DNA from: Wolfiporia cocos
Taxonomy: Eukaryota > Basidiomycota > Agaricomycetes > Polyporales > Phaeolaceae
Length of the DNA stretch: 64,000 nt
Reading direction: 5' to 3'
NCBI GenBank assembly: GCA_029448655.1
Contig: JACCLO010000001.1
Coordinates: forward strand, 372,001 to 436,000
A model generated the notes under the pieces. The model was given only the letters and a program-made list of their open reading frames with translations. It searched no databases and was not told where the DNA came from. The translations under genes were made by a program, and so were the position numbers. Below, one piece after another: positions 32,694 to 42,886 of this stretch; the stretch's first letter is position 1, and every line of letters begins with the position of its first letter.

Positions 32694-34389
32694 TGGCGAC
32701 GGTGGTGGCGGGGGCCGAGGGTCCTGCTGAGCTTGAGTCAGCCGTCACTTCTTCCCAGATTGTTCGGGCACGATACGTCTTGCCATCCGCAGCGGGCGCC
32801 GAGTACGGCTTTTTGCCAGAAGCCTGTCCCTTTCCACTACCCGAAGGAGCTGCCGGGCTCTTGGCAGAGCCGGCTGCTTCCTTCGCCCTTTCCATTTCGC
32901 GGCGCTTTTCAGCGGGCACAAAAGTTCCAGCCGCTTTATCTGCTGCCAATTTTGGGCAGGTCAGATGCCAGTGACCCTTCTGCTTGCAGTACGTGCAAGT
33001 TGCGTCAGGGTTTGGTGCGGCGGGGGTGGATTTGGGTGCCTTTCCCTTGTCCTTCTTTTTCTCCGACTTCTTTGCAGAAGCGGAGGACGTCTCCTTCTTT
33101 TCGGCAGGGGCCGAGTCCTTCTTGCCGGCCTTCTCGAAGATCGAACCCTTGATTTTGTCTGGATATGACGTTTGGTACATTTCCAGAGCGAAGTCGATGA
33201 GGGGCTCGATCTCGGTCGGGGCCTTGAAAAACGGGGTCTTGCCGAGGACGTTTAAGGTGTCCTTAACCTTTTCTGGGAGAGTCTCGGTGAATTCCCACAC
33301 CAGAGTCTTGTTGGCGGTTTCAGAGAGACGGCCGAGGGTGTGGAACCGTTCGCAGTAATTGAAGTAGTTCGATTCTGCCAGTTCCTTGCCCTTCGTGCCG
33401 TAGTAGCCGCGAATTTCCTTCTTGGCTATCTCGTTATCCGTCATCTTCCCATATTGCATCATTACGGATTTGGTGAAGTCCTCCCAGGTGCCGAGAGGTT
33501 CACCGTTTCCTGCCTTCTTGATGAGAGGCGAGAAGAACTTGTATGCGTCCCCTGTGACGCGGAAGAGGGCCGTGGTGATACGGTCATGGTCATCGTAGAC
33601 CCTGAGCGTACCGAAGTACAGGCCCATCTTCTCCACCCATTCTTGCGCAGTCACCTTTCCAGATGACCCAGAGAATTCGGGGGGAGGGGGAATTTTCAGG
33701 TTTTGAGGCAGACCTGGAATCTGCGGGGCGACGGCTGCTGCAGCAGCGGCTGCAGCTTGTGCGGCGGCAGCGGCCTCGGCTGCACGGGTTCGAGCAGTGT
33801 TGGGGGCCGGTGCGGGTTCTTCTGGGGGCGTGCGGACCCCGGGAGGGTTGGGAACGGAGGGATTCTTTCGACTCCTCCGAAGTTCTTCCTCAACCTTCTC
33901 TATGCGCTCGGCGAATGCATCCTCGAGGTCATCGAGCCGAGACCGGTAATCCTTCCGGAGCTCTTTCTCCATTTCGGAGAACTTGGCGGTGTATTCCTGC
34001 CGGAGTTCCTTGCCAAGGTCCACCAAAGTGGACACAACCTCATTGCGGACTGAATTGACCGCTTTGTGTAGCTCGTCTTGGGCCTTTTGTTCGACTGCCC
34101 TGGATTGCCCAGCCAGGGAGTCGATTCTGCCATGGATTCGTTCCAGGCGGGCGTACATCATCCGGCCGAGGGTGTTCACCTTGTCGTGGGTGATTGCCGC
34201 ACTTCGTTGTACGGCGGCATCGAGGATGGCCCCATGCAGGGGTGCATCCACCTTGTGGTGATCCTCCTCTGGGAGGTACAACTTGAGGCCTGTTTTGACC
34301 TGGTCATTGGTTCGGCGTTCTGGACCCGAAAACTCTATTTCTAGGTTTGTGACGGGCCCAATCGGACGGGTGTAGCGAGCCGGGGGGTA
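32635..34389 (-). pseudogene. gag: Gag of element 2, main part
   Basis: Holds coiled coil, gag core and the CCHC knuckle CTYCKQKGHWHLTC. The region before the coiled coil and the segment around the knuckle differ clearly from elements 1 and 3, while the gag core between them is nearly identical. It is separated from its first 77 or so codons by the LTR at 34390-35482. Confidence 0.9.
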
Positions 34390-35482
34390 TGACACAGTAT
34401 GCCTGTGGGACTCACCAAGTGCCTATATTCTTGGATAAGGCGACTTAGAGAGGTAGACGATACCAGCGCAGCAGGATGTGAGAGGTTATTCTACGGCGCA
34501 AGCCGAGAGAATAATAGAACTAAAGTTAAAGGACGTCAAGTCCCTACTTATATACATGTTTATTCGGATGGCACGTGCTACTAGCTAGTACTACCATTCC
34601 GGGTTATGTGGCTTTGCCAAGAGGCGAAGCGCTATCTTATCTGATGTTTATGGACTCTATCTACAATGGCCGTGATGGGCCCTAATGGCCGCACCAATCG
34701 TAGGAGAGGGATTTGTGTATATTATCATATGAACGCGGGCGCAGCCCGGGTATATGGGAAGCCGGTTGCCGGATACCTTGCGGTATAATGGCGATTGGCC
34801 GGTCTTCGTATGATGACCGAGGCGGGGCGCCGAGGTCGTTATGCCATTGGACGGGAAGTACCGTGGCATGTGTTACAGCCCGGTCCGGATGGTTACCGGG
34901 GCATGTATTGGACTTAGCCGTGAGGCGAGGTCCGGTGTTTTGGGCGACGCCGTGATGGCAGAAGCCCGGGACTTGGAGAACACCGAGTCCGTGGGAGGCC
35001 GAGGAGGCCGTGACCTATAGCGATATAGCCTTGGTGCTATTATAGTGCTGTATGGTCGTGTTGCCATTATTATGCGAAGGCGTGGCGCGCCTGAGGTGCC
35101 ATTGTGATCAAGGATCTTATGGCGGTGGGAAGCCGTGAAGGCCGACCCAATAGTACAAGGCCGCGAGGCACTGTTTGTACATGTGGACATTATTATGCGA
35201 GCGTGCCGCGCTCGGCCTATCATTATGATCTACGATCTATGACGTGGCTGGTCTTGCTCTGACGGGCGAGACCTGTATGACGCATGCTGTGGTGTTGCTA
35301 TTGGACCGGAAGGTGCCGTAGCGTTACGTAAGCTGGTCATGTGGTTGATAAGCCCAGTTAAGAGCTTGTCGTGGTGGCAATGGGAGTTAACCCGTAGATA
35401 ACTTGTAGGTAGACGTATAAATCCCAGGTAAATTGCTATAATCGTAGGAAAAATGCTGTAAGCCCCAGATAAATCTGTGACA
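34390..35482 (-). mobile_element. Solo LTR, family B, in gag of element 2 (TSD GGGTA)
   Basis: 1093 bp with perfect duplication GGGTA at 34385-34389 and 35483-35487. It is very similar to the copy at 4131-5224 and in the same orientation. It disrupts the N-terminal part of gag. Confidence 0.93.
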
Positions 35483-35718
35483 GGGTATCCGGGGATAGGT
35501 GTGCCCGGACGCGTTCCCATGGGGTTGGATGGGGAGTCCCTTTGCGGGGGAACCTCCTCAACTTCATCCTCTTCCTCTTCCTCTTCCTCGCTTAGATGTT
35601 CCAGGGTCACCAGGGGTGGAGTCCCTGAACATCCTGCTACCGGTGTCACCGGACCTTCCGAATGGAGGCGCATGCGACGAGGGGCGAGGGGGGTGCTAAC
35701 GGAGGAGGTGGAAGACAT
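35483..35718 (-). pseudogene. gag: Gag of element 2, N-terminal part
   Basis: Begins MSSTSSVSTPLAPRRMR, followed by the Glu run, and is cut by the family B LTR. It is shorter by several codons in the acidic region than element 1. Confidence 0.88.
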
Positions 35719-35863
35719 TTGCGAATACTGTTTATGACGAATGTTAGTTTCTGGTTACTCATGGTCTTAGATTCTTAAGAAGGGATTTGGTTTGAAAGCT
35801 GCAACTTTCACTATAGATCACACTCGCACTCTATTTCAGAGTTAAAAGATGATAGTATTTCTA

Positions 35864-36787
35864 CTATACAATTGCGAGTATATCCTCTTCTACCGAGGTA
35901 GTTGAGGGCCCTGCCACCTTGTCAGGTGGTGTTACACCGAAGGCAAAAGTAATTTGTAGCGCTACGCATTCTGCTATGATACGAGCCAAGTCCGTACGCC
36001 AATCCAAAAAGGAAATATTGCCGAGCTGTTTGCAATACTTTTTCATAATTCTCCAGTCTCTATTGGTGATCCTCCCCCGTCTCACTCTATCCTTTACATT
36101 ATCCACCAAATCCTCTAATTCTACTACCATAGTATGGAAACGCATGTCGTTTTCCATATGGAAGCCTGGGTAATTAGGGGGGTGGTTGGCGAGAGGAGTG
36201 AGACGAGTGAGAGTGCCCTCTAGCATGGGAATAACTTGGTCGCATGCTTGGAGAGGCTTCTTCTTCCCGAAGACGAGGGAAGGGTCGAGAATCTTGTGGT
36301 TGGTCGGAACGGGAGGTCCAGCCGCCGGGCTGGAGAGACGGAGGGCCAGTGAAGAAGCTGCTTGCTTGGCTTCCTTGGCGGCTTGTTTGGCGGCGATTCG
36401 CTTATTCAGCTTATCGCGGGCGAGCTTGAGCTTGTTGAGTTCGCGGAGTTCGATGAGATTCTCCATGGCGGTAATGGAAGCGGCTAGCTTCTCTTCCTCT
36501 GTCCAGATACGCTTAGCGAGCGGAACTGGCTTGGGAGGTCGAGGAGCGGGTTTCCCAGCCTCAGCAATGTGCTTTGGCATGTGGACGGGAATCTCCCAAA
36601 GATGGAGCTTCCCGGTGTAATCTTCCTTTACAGGAAGTGTGTATGTGACGTCCTCTGCCCGAGGAATGTTGGCGGTGTCGATGCGGCTGAGAAGTGACCG
36701 CTTCGCCGGTTTGACGTAAGGGGCAGTGGAGGAGCCACGTGTGCGACGGGTAACACGGGGCATGACTCTAGAAAGTGCAGCTTTCAT
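35864..36787 (-). CDS. Pre-gag ORF of element 2, unknown function
   Basis: Open over the full 307 codons from the Met shared with the other copies; an upstream in-frame Met at 36814 exists only here because of a base change. Differences from element 1 are few, e.g. DTANIPR for DTADIPR and AAGPPVPTNH for AAGPSVPANH. It stayed open although gag and pol of this element are dead, which may only mean that the insertions are recent. For the domain layout see the copy at 17834. Confidence 0.8.
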   Translation of the reverse strand: MKAALSRVMPRVTRRTRGSSTAPYVKPAKRSLLSRIDTANIPRAEDVTYTLPVKEDYTGKLHLWEIPVHMPKHIAEAGKPAPRPPKPVPLAKRIWTEEEKLAASITAMENLIELRELNKLKLARDKLNKRIAAKQAAKEAKQAASSLALRLSSPAAGPPVPTNHKILDPSLVFGKKKPLQACDQVIPMLEGTLTRLTPLANHPPNYPGFHMENDMRFHTMVVELEDLVDNVKDRVRRGRITNRDWRIMKKYCKQLGNISFLDWRTDLARIIAECVALQITFAFGVTPPDKVAGPSTTSVEEDILAIV

Positions 36788-37612
36788 GAGAAACGAAGTT
36801 TCCCAGTGATACATCCAAGAACAGGAATAGAAGGGATTATGTAGGGTAGTGGACTCCTTTTCAGGAGCAAAGAAGGTGTACTACGGGGCATAATTACTCT
36901 TATGTTGCGCGCAAACCCTGTGCCGAGACGGCGCGGATATTCGCATGACCCTAACGGTCAGAGGCGCCGATTCCAGGGGTAGAGTTGCTGACTGCCAGGC
37001 CGGTTCCTGGGTCAGATGATTGGGATTCGGATACACGACACTGCCCCGGAGGGACGATGCCGGAAAGTGGCTGGGATTTTACATCCCTTAGCCTGTCCAT
37101 GCTTCAACAATGAGGTTGCCGTCTGTAGCCACATGGGTGTCACATCAGGGCTAAAAAACCACTGTCGATCTAAGATCGCGAGACAGCAGCGCTCCACATC
37201 CCGAAAGAGTGGGCCACGCGCTTCTCTTCCAATGGGGCCCCAAATCCGTTTGACCCATGCTCGCACGCCGAGCTGCCCGGAGGACTTATGCTATTGGCTA
37301 CCGCGAGTGACCTATGGCAGGGTGATTTTTTACGTCACCCCCCTCACTGCTTCTCCCATAACGGGTTCAAAGCAGGTCCCTTACGCCTGGGAGGCGGCTT
37401 TGGAAAATTCCCATGCCATCATAATGATGACCCTGTGGATAGCGATGGGGCGCTGAACAACGCTTCCCATGGCAGGGGGTTGGGCGCACACAGGCAGACC
37501 GTCCCCTTTTCTCCACAGGCGGGTCTTAACCGCGCATAGTCCAAGCTTGTCAGCGAGGACCATGTCTCCTTGACCCTGGAGTCCGGGTTAGGTAGGCCTC
37601 CTGCCTAAAAAG
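36788..37612 (-). other. Leader of element 2, part cut off by element 3
   Basis: Corresponds to the leader of element 1 downstream of its CCTTTTTAGGC block. The remaining leader and PBS (47802-47812) lie beyond element 3 at 47622-47814. The five bases AAAAG occur on both sides of element 3 as its TSD. Confidence 0.88.
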
Positions 37613-38311
37613 TGACACAGACTAGACTGTGGGACTCACACTATAACCTTATAGGCGACTTGAAGATGTTGCAGAAGGTTGGTGAGGAAGCTAGTGGGCG
37701 CAAGCAGAGATGGTTTGTAACTGTGCGAATGCAGAGAACAAATCTAAGGCTTATCCGCAGTGATAGCCCTACTTATATACATGCTTTGTTTGGTTACCGG
37801 TAAGGGAGCCAAACATGAAGGTGGTCTGTGCGCAGACATAACTAATATGGTTAAGTCGTAAACTACAATAGACCATGTGCGCCGGTAATGGCCGCACCAG
37901 TAAGATCGTTTGTTTGGACCGTAGGTCCATGTTGTGGAAGTGGCTGTAGCTACGTTAGTAAGCCATGCATGTGATTCTTATATACCGGTATCGGGATATG
38001 AGTAATCGTAAGGGCATTGGCATGTGATAACGAGCGGGCCGCTTATCCAATTGTACTGACATAGCCCGGTATCGGGATATGAGTAAGGCGCGTGACACCG
38101 GAGGTTAGTCCGCTGAGTCATTAACGCGTACGGGCGTATTATGTACGTGTTGTTATGACAGGTTGACGTATACCGCGTTGTGTACGTGTTGTTTGGTTGT
38201 GTGTACGTGTAGACGGGCGCTTAGCAGCGTAAATGTCTACAAGGTCGTAGAAATACCAGATAAATAGGTAAAAATACGGGAAAAATAGTGGCATGTCCCA
38301 AATCTGTGACA
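37613..38311 (-). repeat. 3' LTR of element 3 (family A)
   Basis: 699 bp, followed by the complement of the polypurine tract. It has CCGGTATCGGGATATGAG twice, as in element 1. Confidence 0.94.
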
Positions 38312-38350
38312 TTACCCCCTCTTCAGGTTTCATTGTCCCTAATGGAACGA

Positions 38351-41300
38351 TTACTTTCCTGTGGAGCCGAATCCACCAGTACCGCGCTCAGATTTAATCT
38401 TTTCAAAGTAAGATTTTCCGTGTAGCGTAATGTGCGGGTCCTTAGCAACTTCGCAGATGAGCTGGGCAATCTTATCACCGGCCCGAATATCGATAGATAT
38501 GTCGGAGTGATTCCGGAGAATGATGATTACTTCGCCTTGGTAATCGTGGTCGATAACGCCACCCATTACGTCTATGCCTTTTCGGGCAAGGCTAGAGCGG
38601 GGGGCAATACGTCCGTAAGTGCCGAAAGGTACCTGGATCTTCAGTTTGGTGTTGTATTCTGTCTGCCCGTGAGCTGGCAGAACGTCGCCTGTTGCAGTGT
38701 ACAGGTCAAACCCAACCGAGTCCTTGGTTCCCTTTTCCGGCATTCGGCCGCCTTCACCGACTACGATTTTCAAGTCCGCGTTTTGGTTAATGTCAGCTGA
38801 CATCCATCCCCCGTCGGGGTGTCTAACCATGCGCTGCTTAGGATCTTTCGCAAATTCTTCGCGATACTGCGGCCAGTCGTCTGGCCACGTGCATTCGTCG
38901 GCTTCCCAGTCGTCGCTGTCAGGGTCGAAGACATGAACTGCTTCTTTCCTTCTAGCTGATCGCCTGAGGGGAACATCCTGCATCGGGATAGGGTGTGAAG
39001 CCTTGTATTCCTGCAGAATGTCATATGCCGAGTCGAGATCGGCCTCGCGTACCCAGGAGTCGTCATTGATACCGAATCCCTTCCATCGGATTCTGTATTC
39101 AACTCTTCCTGCGCGGAGACGATGATCTAAGATCTTCTCGACTTCCCATAATTCCTCGCCGTCGACCATTTCTGGTTGAGGCTCTGGTTTTTTCTGATGC
39201 ACCGGGTCCTTGTACATGACCAACTTGGATGCGTGAAATACGGGGTGGTAAGCCCTGTATTGCTCGTCCATGTGTACCCTAAAGGTGACCGGAGATAATT
39301 GTTCGATTATCTTAAATGGTCCCAAATAGCGTGGGCTAAGACTTCTTTCGGAGTCTTGCCAGCTACGGGCGTCAACGAGTACTTTGTCGCCGACTTTAAA
39401 CGGTACCGAGCGCTTGTGTTGATCATAATACCAAGACCAGCGTTCAGCAGCCAGTTTCATAGCTGCCTTAGCTTGTTCTTGTGCTGACCATCTGGCGTAA
39501 GCAAATTGATTTAAATCCGAATATTGCGTCGGCTTCAAATCCGTAGGTCCTGCATTGGGATGCCTTCCTAGTTCGACGAAGAATGGACTATTCTTGGTCG
39601 TCTCACTAGCCGCGTTATTGTACGCGAACTCTGCCGTGGGGAGATAGAATACCCAGTTATCTTTTTGGATAACGTCGATGTAGCATCGTAGGTATTGTTC
39701 TAGAATTTGGTTAATTCTCTCCGTTTGGCCGTCCGCTTGCGGGTGATAGGCTGTTGTCATCGACCTCTGAATTCCCAATTGCTCACACCATCCCTTGAAT
39801 AGCTCAGAAGAGAATTGCGGTCCTCTGTCCGAAATGATCTGTTTCGGGAGCCCGTGGTTCGGATAAATCCGAAGGTACAGGAGGTTCGCTAATTCCTTTG
39901 CCGAGATATTGTCCGAAGTGGGAATGAAGTGTGCGCGCTTGGTCAATCGGTCCACTACTACCATAATGGCAGTGAATTGTTTACGTTCGCCACTAGGCGG
40001 TAAGTGGACAATGAAGTCGATGGTGATTGTGTCCCATGGTGCTTCCGGTACTGGGAGCGGTTGCAGGGGTCCATACGGGGTCTGGTTGCGGTTCTTCATG
40101 CGCTGGCATGTGTCACAACCTTCCACGTATTGCTTCACCATCGTGGTCATTCCAGGCCACCAGTAATTACGTGATAGAAGTTCATAGGTCTTCCATCGTC
40201 CGAAGTGTCCGGCAGTCACATGGTCATGATGTAACTCCAGGATCTTCGTGCGCAATTCCTTAGGCTCTTTTGGAACGTACACTTTTCCTCGTCTGAGGAG
40301 TAATCCGGCCTCCATGTTCCATTCCTGGAGATCCTTACCGAATTCCTTGGGACCACTTTTCAGTAGTTCCTGGTAATCCTTGGTAATTTGATCGTCCATG
40401 AGGGCTTGTCGGATTTGTCGGAGAAGGTCCTCGTCGCCTGATTGTATCTCCTGCTGTGACGCTTCTAGCGCCCTAACCGTAAAGTATTCCGGTTTCAGCA
40501 AAATTTGATCGCGATTGTCGAGTTCCACCCCCTCCTCATGGTCTGGCCTCCGTGACAGAGGATCAGCCGTAAGCATTGTTTTACCGGGTTTGTGACACAT
40601 GGTGAAGTTGAACCTTGTCAGGTAAAGACTCCAACGTGCCTGTCTCCGGGTTAGCCGTTGTGCCGATTTGAAATACGTCAGATTGAGATGATCCGACCAT
40701 ACTTCGAATTTATGTGGATGTCCCTCGAGGTAATGTCTCCATTCCTCTAGAGCGCGGATGATTGCGAGCAACTCCTTATCGTAAATCTCATAGTTCCTTT
40801 CGGGTGCTGATAGAGATTTCGAGTAAAAGGCTACCGGGTGCCAGAGCTTATCCTCCGAAGAGTATTGCGATAGCACTGCACCAGTTGCGTAATCGGAAGA
40901 ATCCGCTTCCACGCGGAACGGGGACTCCTGATCTGGGATCCGGAGTATTGGAGCCGATGTGAAAGCTTCCTTGAGAGTTTGGAAGGCTTCCGCTTGTTCG
41001 GGTCCCCAGTTCCATTGCGTGTTTTTCTTGGACAGTTCGGTTAACGGCTTAACCACTTTGGAGAAATCTTTAATGAACCGACGGTAGTAGTTGGCGAAGC
41101 CAACAAAGGCCTGGACGTCCTTCACCTTGGCAGGTGTAGGCCAGTCCATTACGCCGGCTACCTTCTTAGGGTCCATTTCGACTTTTCCTTTGGAAATGAT
41201 CATTCCCAGGTATTCAATACTGCTTTGTTCGAAGAAGCACTTTTCAGGCTTCGCGAACAAGTCGTTGTCTTGCAAGATTTGTAATACTTGCTTGACAATA

Positions 41301-42886
41301 CGACAGTGTTCCAACAGGTCGTTTCCAAACACAAGGATGTCGTCTAGGTAGACAATGACCTTTCCTTCTCTGATAAGGTCACCTAGGATATCGTTCATCA
41401 TGTGTTGGAACGTGCTGGGTGCATTACAAAAACCGAAGTACATGACTACAGCTTCGTAAAGGCCGTTAGGCGTAATGAATGCGGTCTTCCATTCATCTCC
41501 CTCCTTGATTCTTACGTTGTTGTAACCCCAACGCAAGTCGAGCTTCGTAAATATCGAAGCCTGGCTAAGCTTATCGATAAGCTCGTCTATGCGTGGGAGA
41601 GGGTACCTGTTTTTAATGGTCAAGTCGTTCACCTTTCGGTAATCGACTACCATTCGGGCTCCGCCGTCTTTTTTAGGGACGAAGAAGACCGGACTCGCGA
41701 TCGGGGATTTCGAGTGACGGATGTAGCCCTTCCGTAACTCTTCCTGAATCCACTGATCTAGCGAGTTCGCTTCCTGAGGAGACATTTTGTATGCCTTACT
41801 CGGGGGCGGTAGTACCGCGTCATCGGGAAAGTCGATGGCGTGGTCGTATGGTTTCCGTTCGGGCATCCTTTCGGATGCGCGTTGAGAAAATACCGTGGGA
41901 CCAAACTCCTGGTATTCCTCCGGAACCAAGGATTTCCATTTCTGGAGATCCGCATCTGTCAAGAATTCATCATCCGACTTCTCCGTTATCGACTGAATGG
42001 CGTCGATGAGGAGTTCCGTTCCTTCGTCAAGGGTGTTCACCCAAGCGACAAAGGGATTCTCAGGCTCCTCTAAGCCGAGAAAATCTATTGGAAAGTCATT
42101 GATGATCTGATAGATGTTGCGGGGTTCGATTTCGTCCTCTTCCTCAGAAATCGAAACCCGTTTGCCATGTTTGCATTTTTCCGTACACCGATATGTGAAG
42201 GTTCCTTCCGGCCAGTTGAAGTCCGGGTTGTGTTTCAGGAACCAATCATATCCGAGGATCACATCCGCATTTTGTACGTCTATTACGTACAAGAATTCGG
42301 TGGACTTGTGTTCCTCGTGCACCATATAAGCTTTTACTGCCATATTGATATTACCGGCGGTATTAGAGGTACCGTCGGCGTTACGAATCTCGAGAGGCGA
42401 AGGTAGTTTCCGAGTGACTAACTTTTCCTCATGGACGAGTTTCTTATCGATGACGCTTATTGATGCACCGGTGTCGATTAATGCCATGGCGTTAACTTTC
42501 TTTCCATATACCCACAGTTCCACTTCGATAGAGAACGATTTATTGTCGTCTCGAGAATCGTTTCCATGTACATTATACAAAGTGAAAAACTTCAGCGCGA
42601 GCGGGTCAGGATAAAGGTATTGTACAGGAGGGGCACGTGTAGCTAGTGTCCTTGTCCTCCGGGCAAAGTCCATTGCCGAGTTACCGAATATACCGAGATG
42701 GGATACCGGGTGACGTACGACCGCCTTATCTTCCCACAAGATAAGGGGTCTCTGTGAAGCCTCTTCGTAGAGGTGCGCTTCTTCGGGGCGCTGTACACTC
42801 CCAGCCGCTGCGGGGCTGGTGTGTTCTTCACAGAACGTCTTCGAGACGTGTGGTTGGGGCGAGGGGAACCGAGATGGTCCCGACAT
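38351..42886 (-). CDS. pol: Pol polyprotein of element 3 with chromodomain and dUTPase
   Basis: 1511 aa from the Met of MSGPSRFPSPQPH, colinear with element 1: protease DTGAS, RT YLDD, RNase H, integrase HHCC and DDE residues, chromodomain, and dUTPase with motif 5 RGTGGFGSTG. Small differences such as VIDVQNADV for VMDVQNADV show that it is a separate copy. An additional in-frame Met two codons upstream (42892) is not present in element 1. It overlaps gag by the same 59 nt and lies in the +1 frame. With intact gag and LTRs it is a likely active copy. Confidence 0.95.
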   Translation of the reverse strand: MSGPSRFPSPQPHVSKTFCEEHTSPAAAGSVQRPEEAHLYEEASQRPLILWEDKAVVRHPVSHLGIFGNSAMDFARRTRTLATRAPPVQYLYPDPLALKFFTLYNVHGNDSRDDNKSFSIEVELWVYGKKVNAMALIDTGASISVIDKKLVHEEKLVTRKLPSPLEIRNADGTSNTAGNINMAVKAYMVHEEHKSTEFLYVIDVQNADVILGYDWFLKHNPDFNWPEGTFTYRCTEKCKHGKRVSISEEEDEIEPRNIYQIINDFPIDFLGLEEPENPFVAWVNTLDEGTELLIDAIQSITEKSDDEFLTDADLQKWKSLVPEEYQEFGPTVFSQRASERMPERKPYDHAIDFPDDAVLPPPSKAYKMSPQEANSLDQWIQEELRKGYIRHSKSPIASPVFFVPKKDGGARMVVDYRKVNDLTIKNRYPLPRIDELIDKLSQASIFTKLDLRWGYNNVRIKEGDEWKTAFITPNGLYEAVVMYFGFCNAPSTFQHMMNDILGDLIREGKVIVYLDDILVFGNDLLEHCRIVKQVLQILQDNDLFAKPEKCFFEQSSIEYLGMIISKGKVEMDPKKVAGVMDWPTPAKVKDVQAFVGFANYYRRFIKDFSKVVKPLTELSKKNTQWNWGPEQAEAFQTLKEAFTSAPILRIPDQESPFRVEADSSDYATGAVLSQYSSEDKLWHPVAFYSKSLSAPERNYEIYDKELLAIIRALEEWRHYLEGHPHKFEVWSDHLNLTYFKSAQRLTRRQARWSLYLTRFNFTMCHKPGKTMLTADPLSRRPDHEEGVELDNRDQILLKPEYFTVRALEASQQEIQSGDEDLLRQIRQALMDDQITKDYQELLKSGPKEFGKDLQEWNMEAGLLLRRGKVYVPKEPKELRTKILELHHDHVTAGHFGRWKTYELLSRNYWWPGMTTMVKQYVEGCDTCQRMKNRNQTPYGPLQPLPVPEAPWDTITIDFIVHLPPSGERKQFTAIMVVVDRLTKRAHFIPTSDNISAKELANLLYLRIYPNHGLPKQIISDRGPQFSSELFKGWCEQLGIQRSMTTAYHPQADGQTERINQILEQYLRCYIDVIQKDNWVFYLPTAEFAYNNAASETTKNSPFFVELGRHPNAGPTDLKPTQYSDLNQFAYARWSAQEQAKAAMKLAAERWSWYYDQHKRSVPFKVGDKVLVDARSWQDSERSLSPRYLGPFKIIEQLSPVTFRVHMDEQYRAYHPVFHASKLVMYKDPVHQKKPEPQPEMVDGEELWEVEKILDHRLRAGRVEYRIRWKGFGINDDSWVREADLDSAYDILQEYKASHPIPMQDVPLRRSARRKEAVHVFDPDSDDWEADECTWPDDWPQYREEFAKDPKQRMVRHPDGGWMSADINQNADLKIVVGEGGRMPEKGTKDSVGFDLYTATGDVLPAHGQTEYNTKLKIQVPFGTYGRIAPRSSLARKGIDVMGGVIDHDYQGEVIIILRNHSDISIDIRAGDKIAQLICEVAKDPHITLHGKSYFEKIKSERGTGGFGSTGK

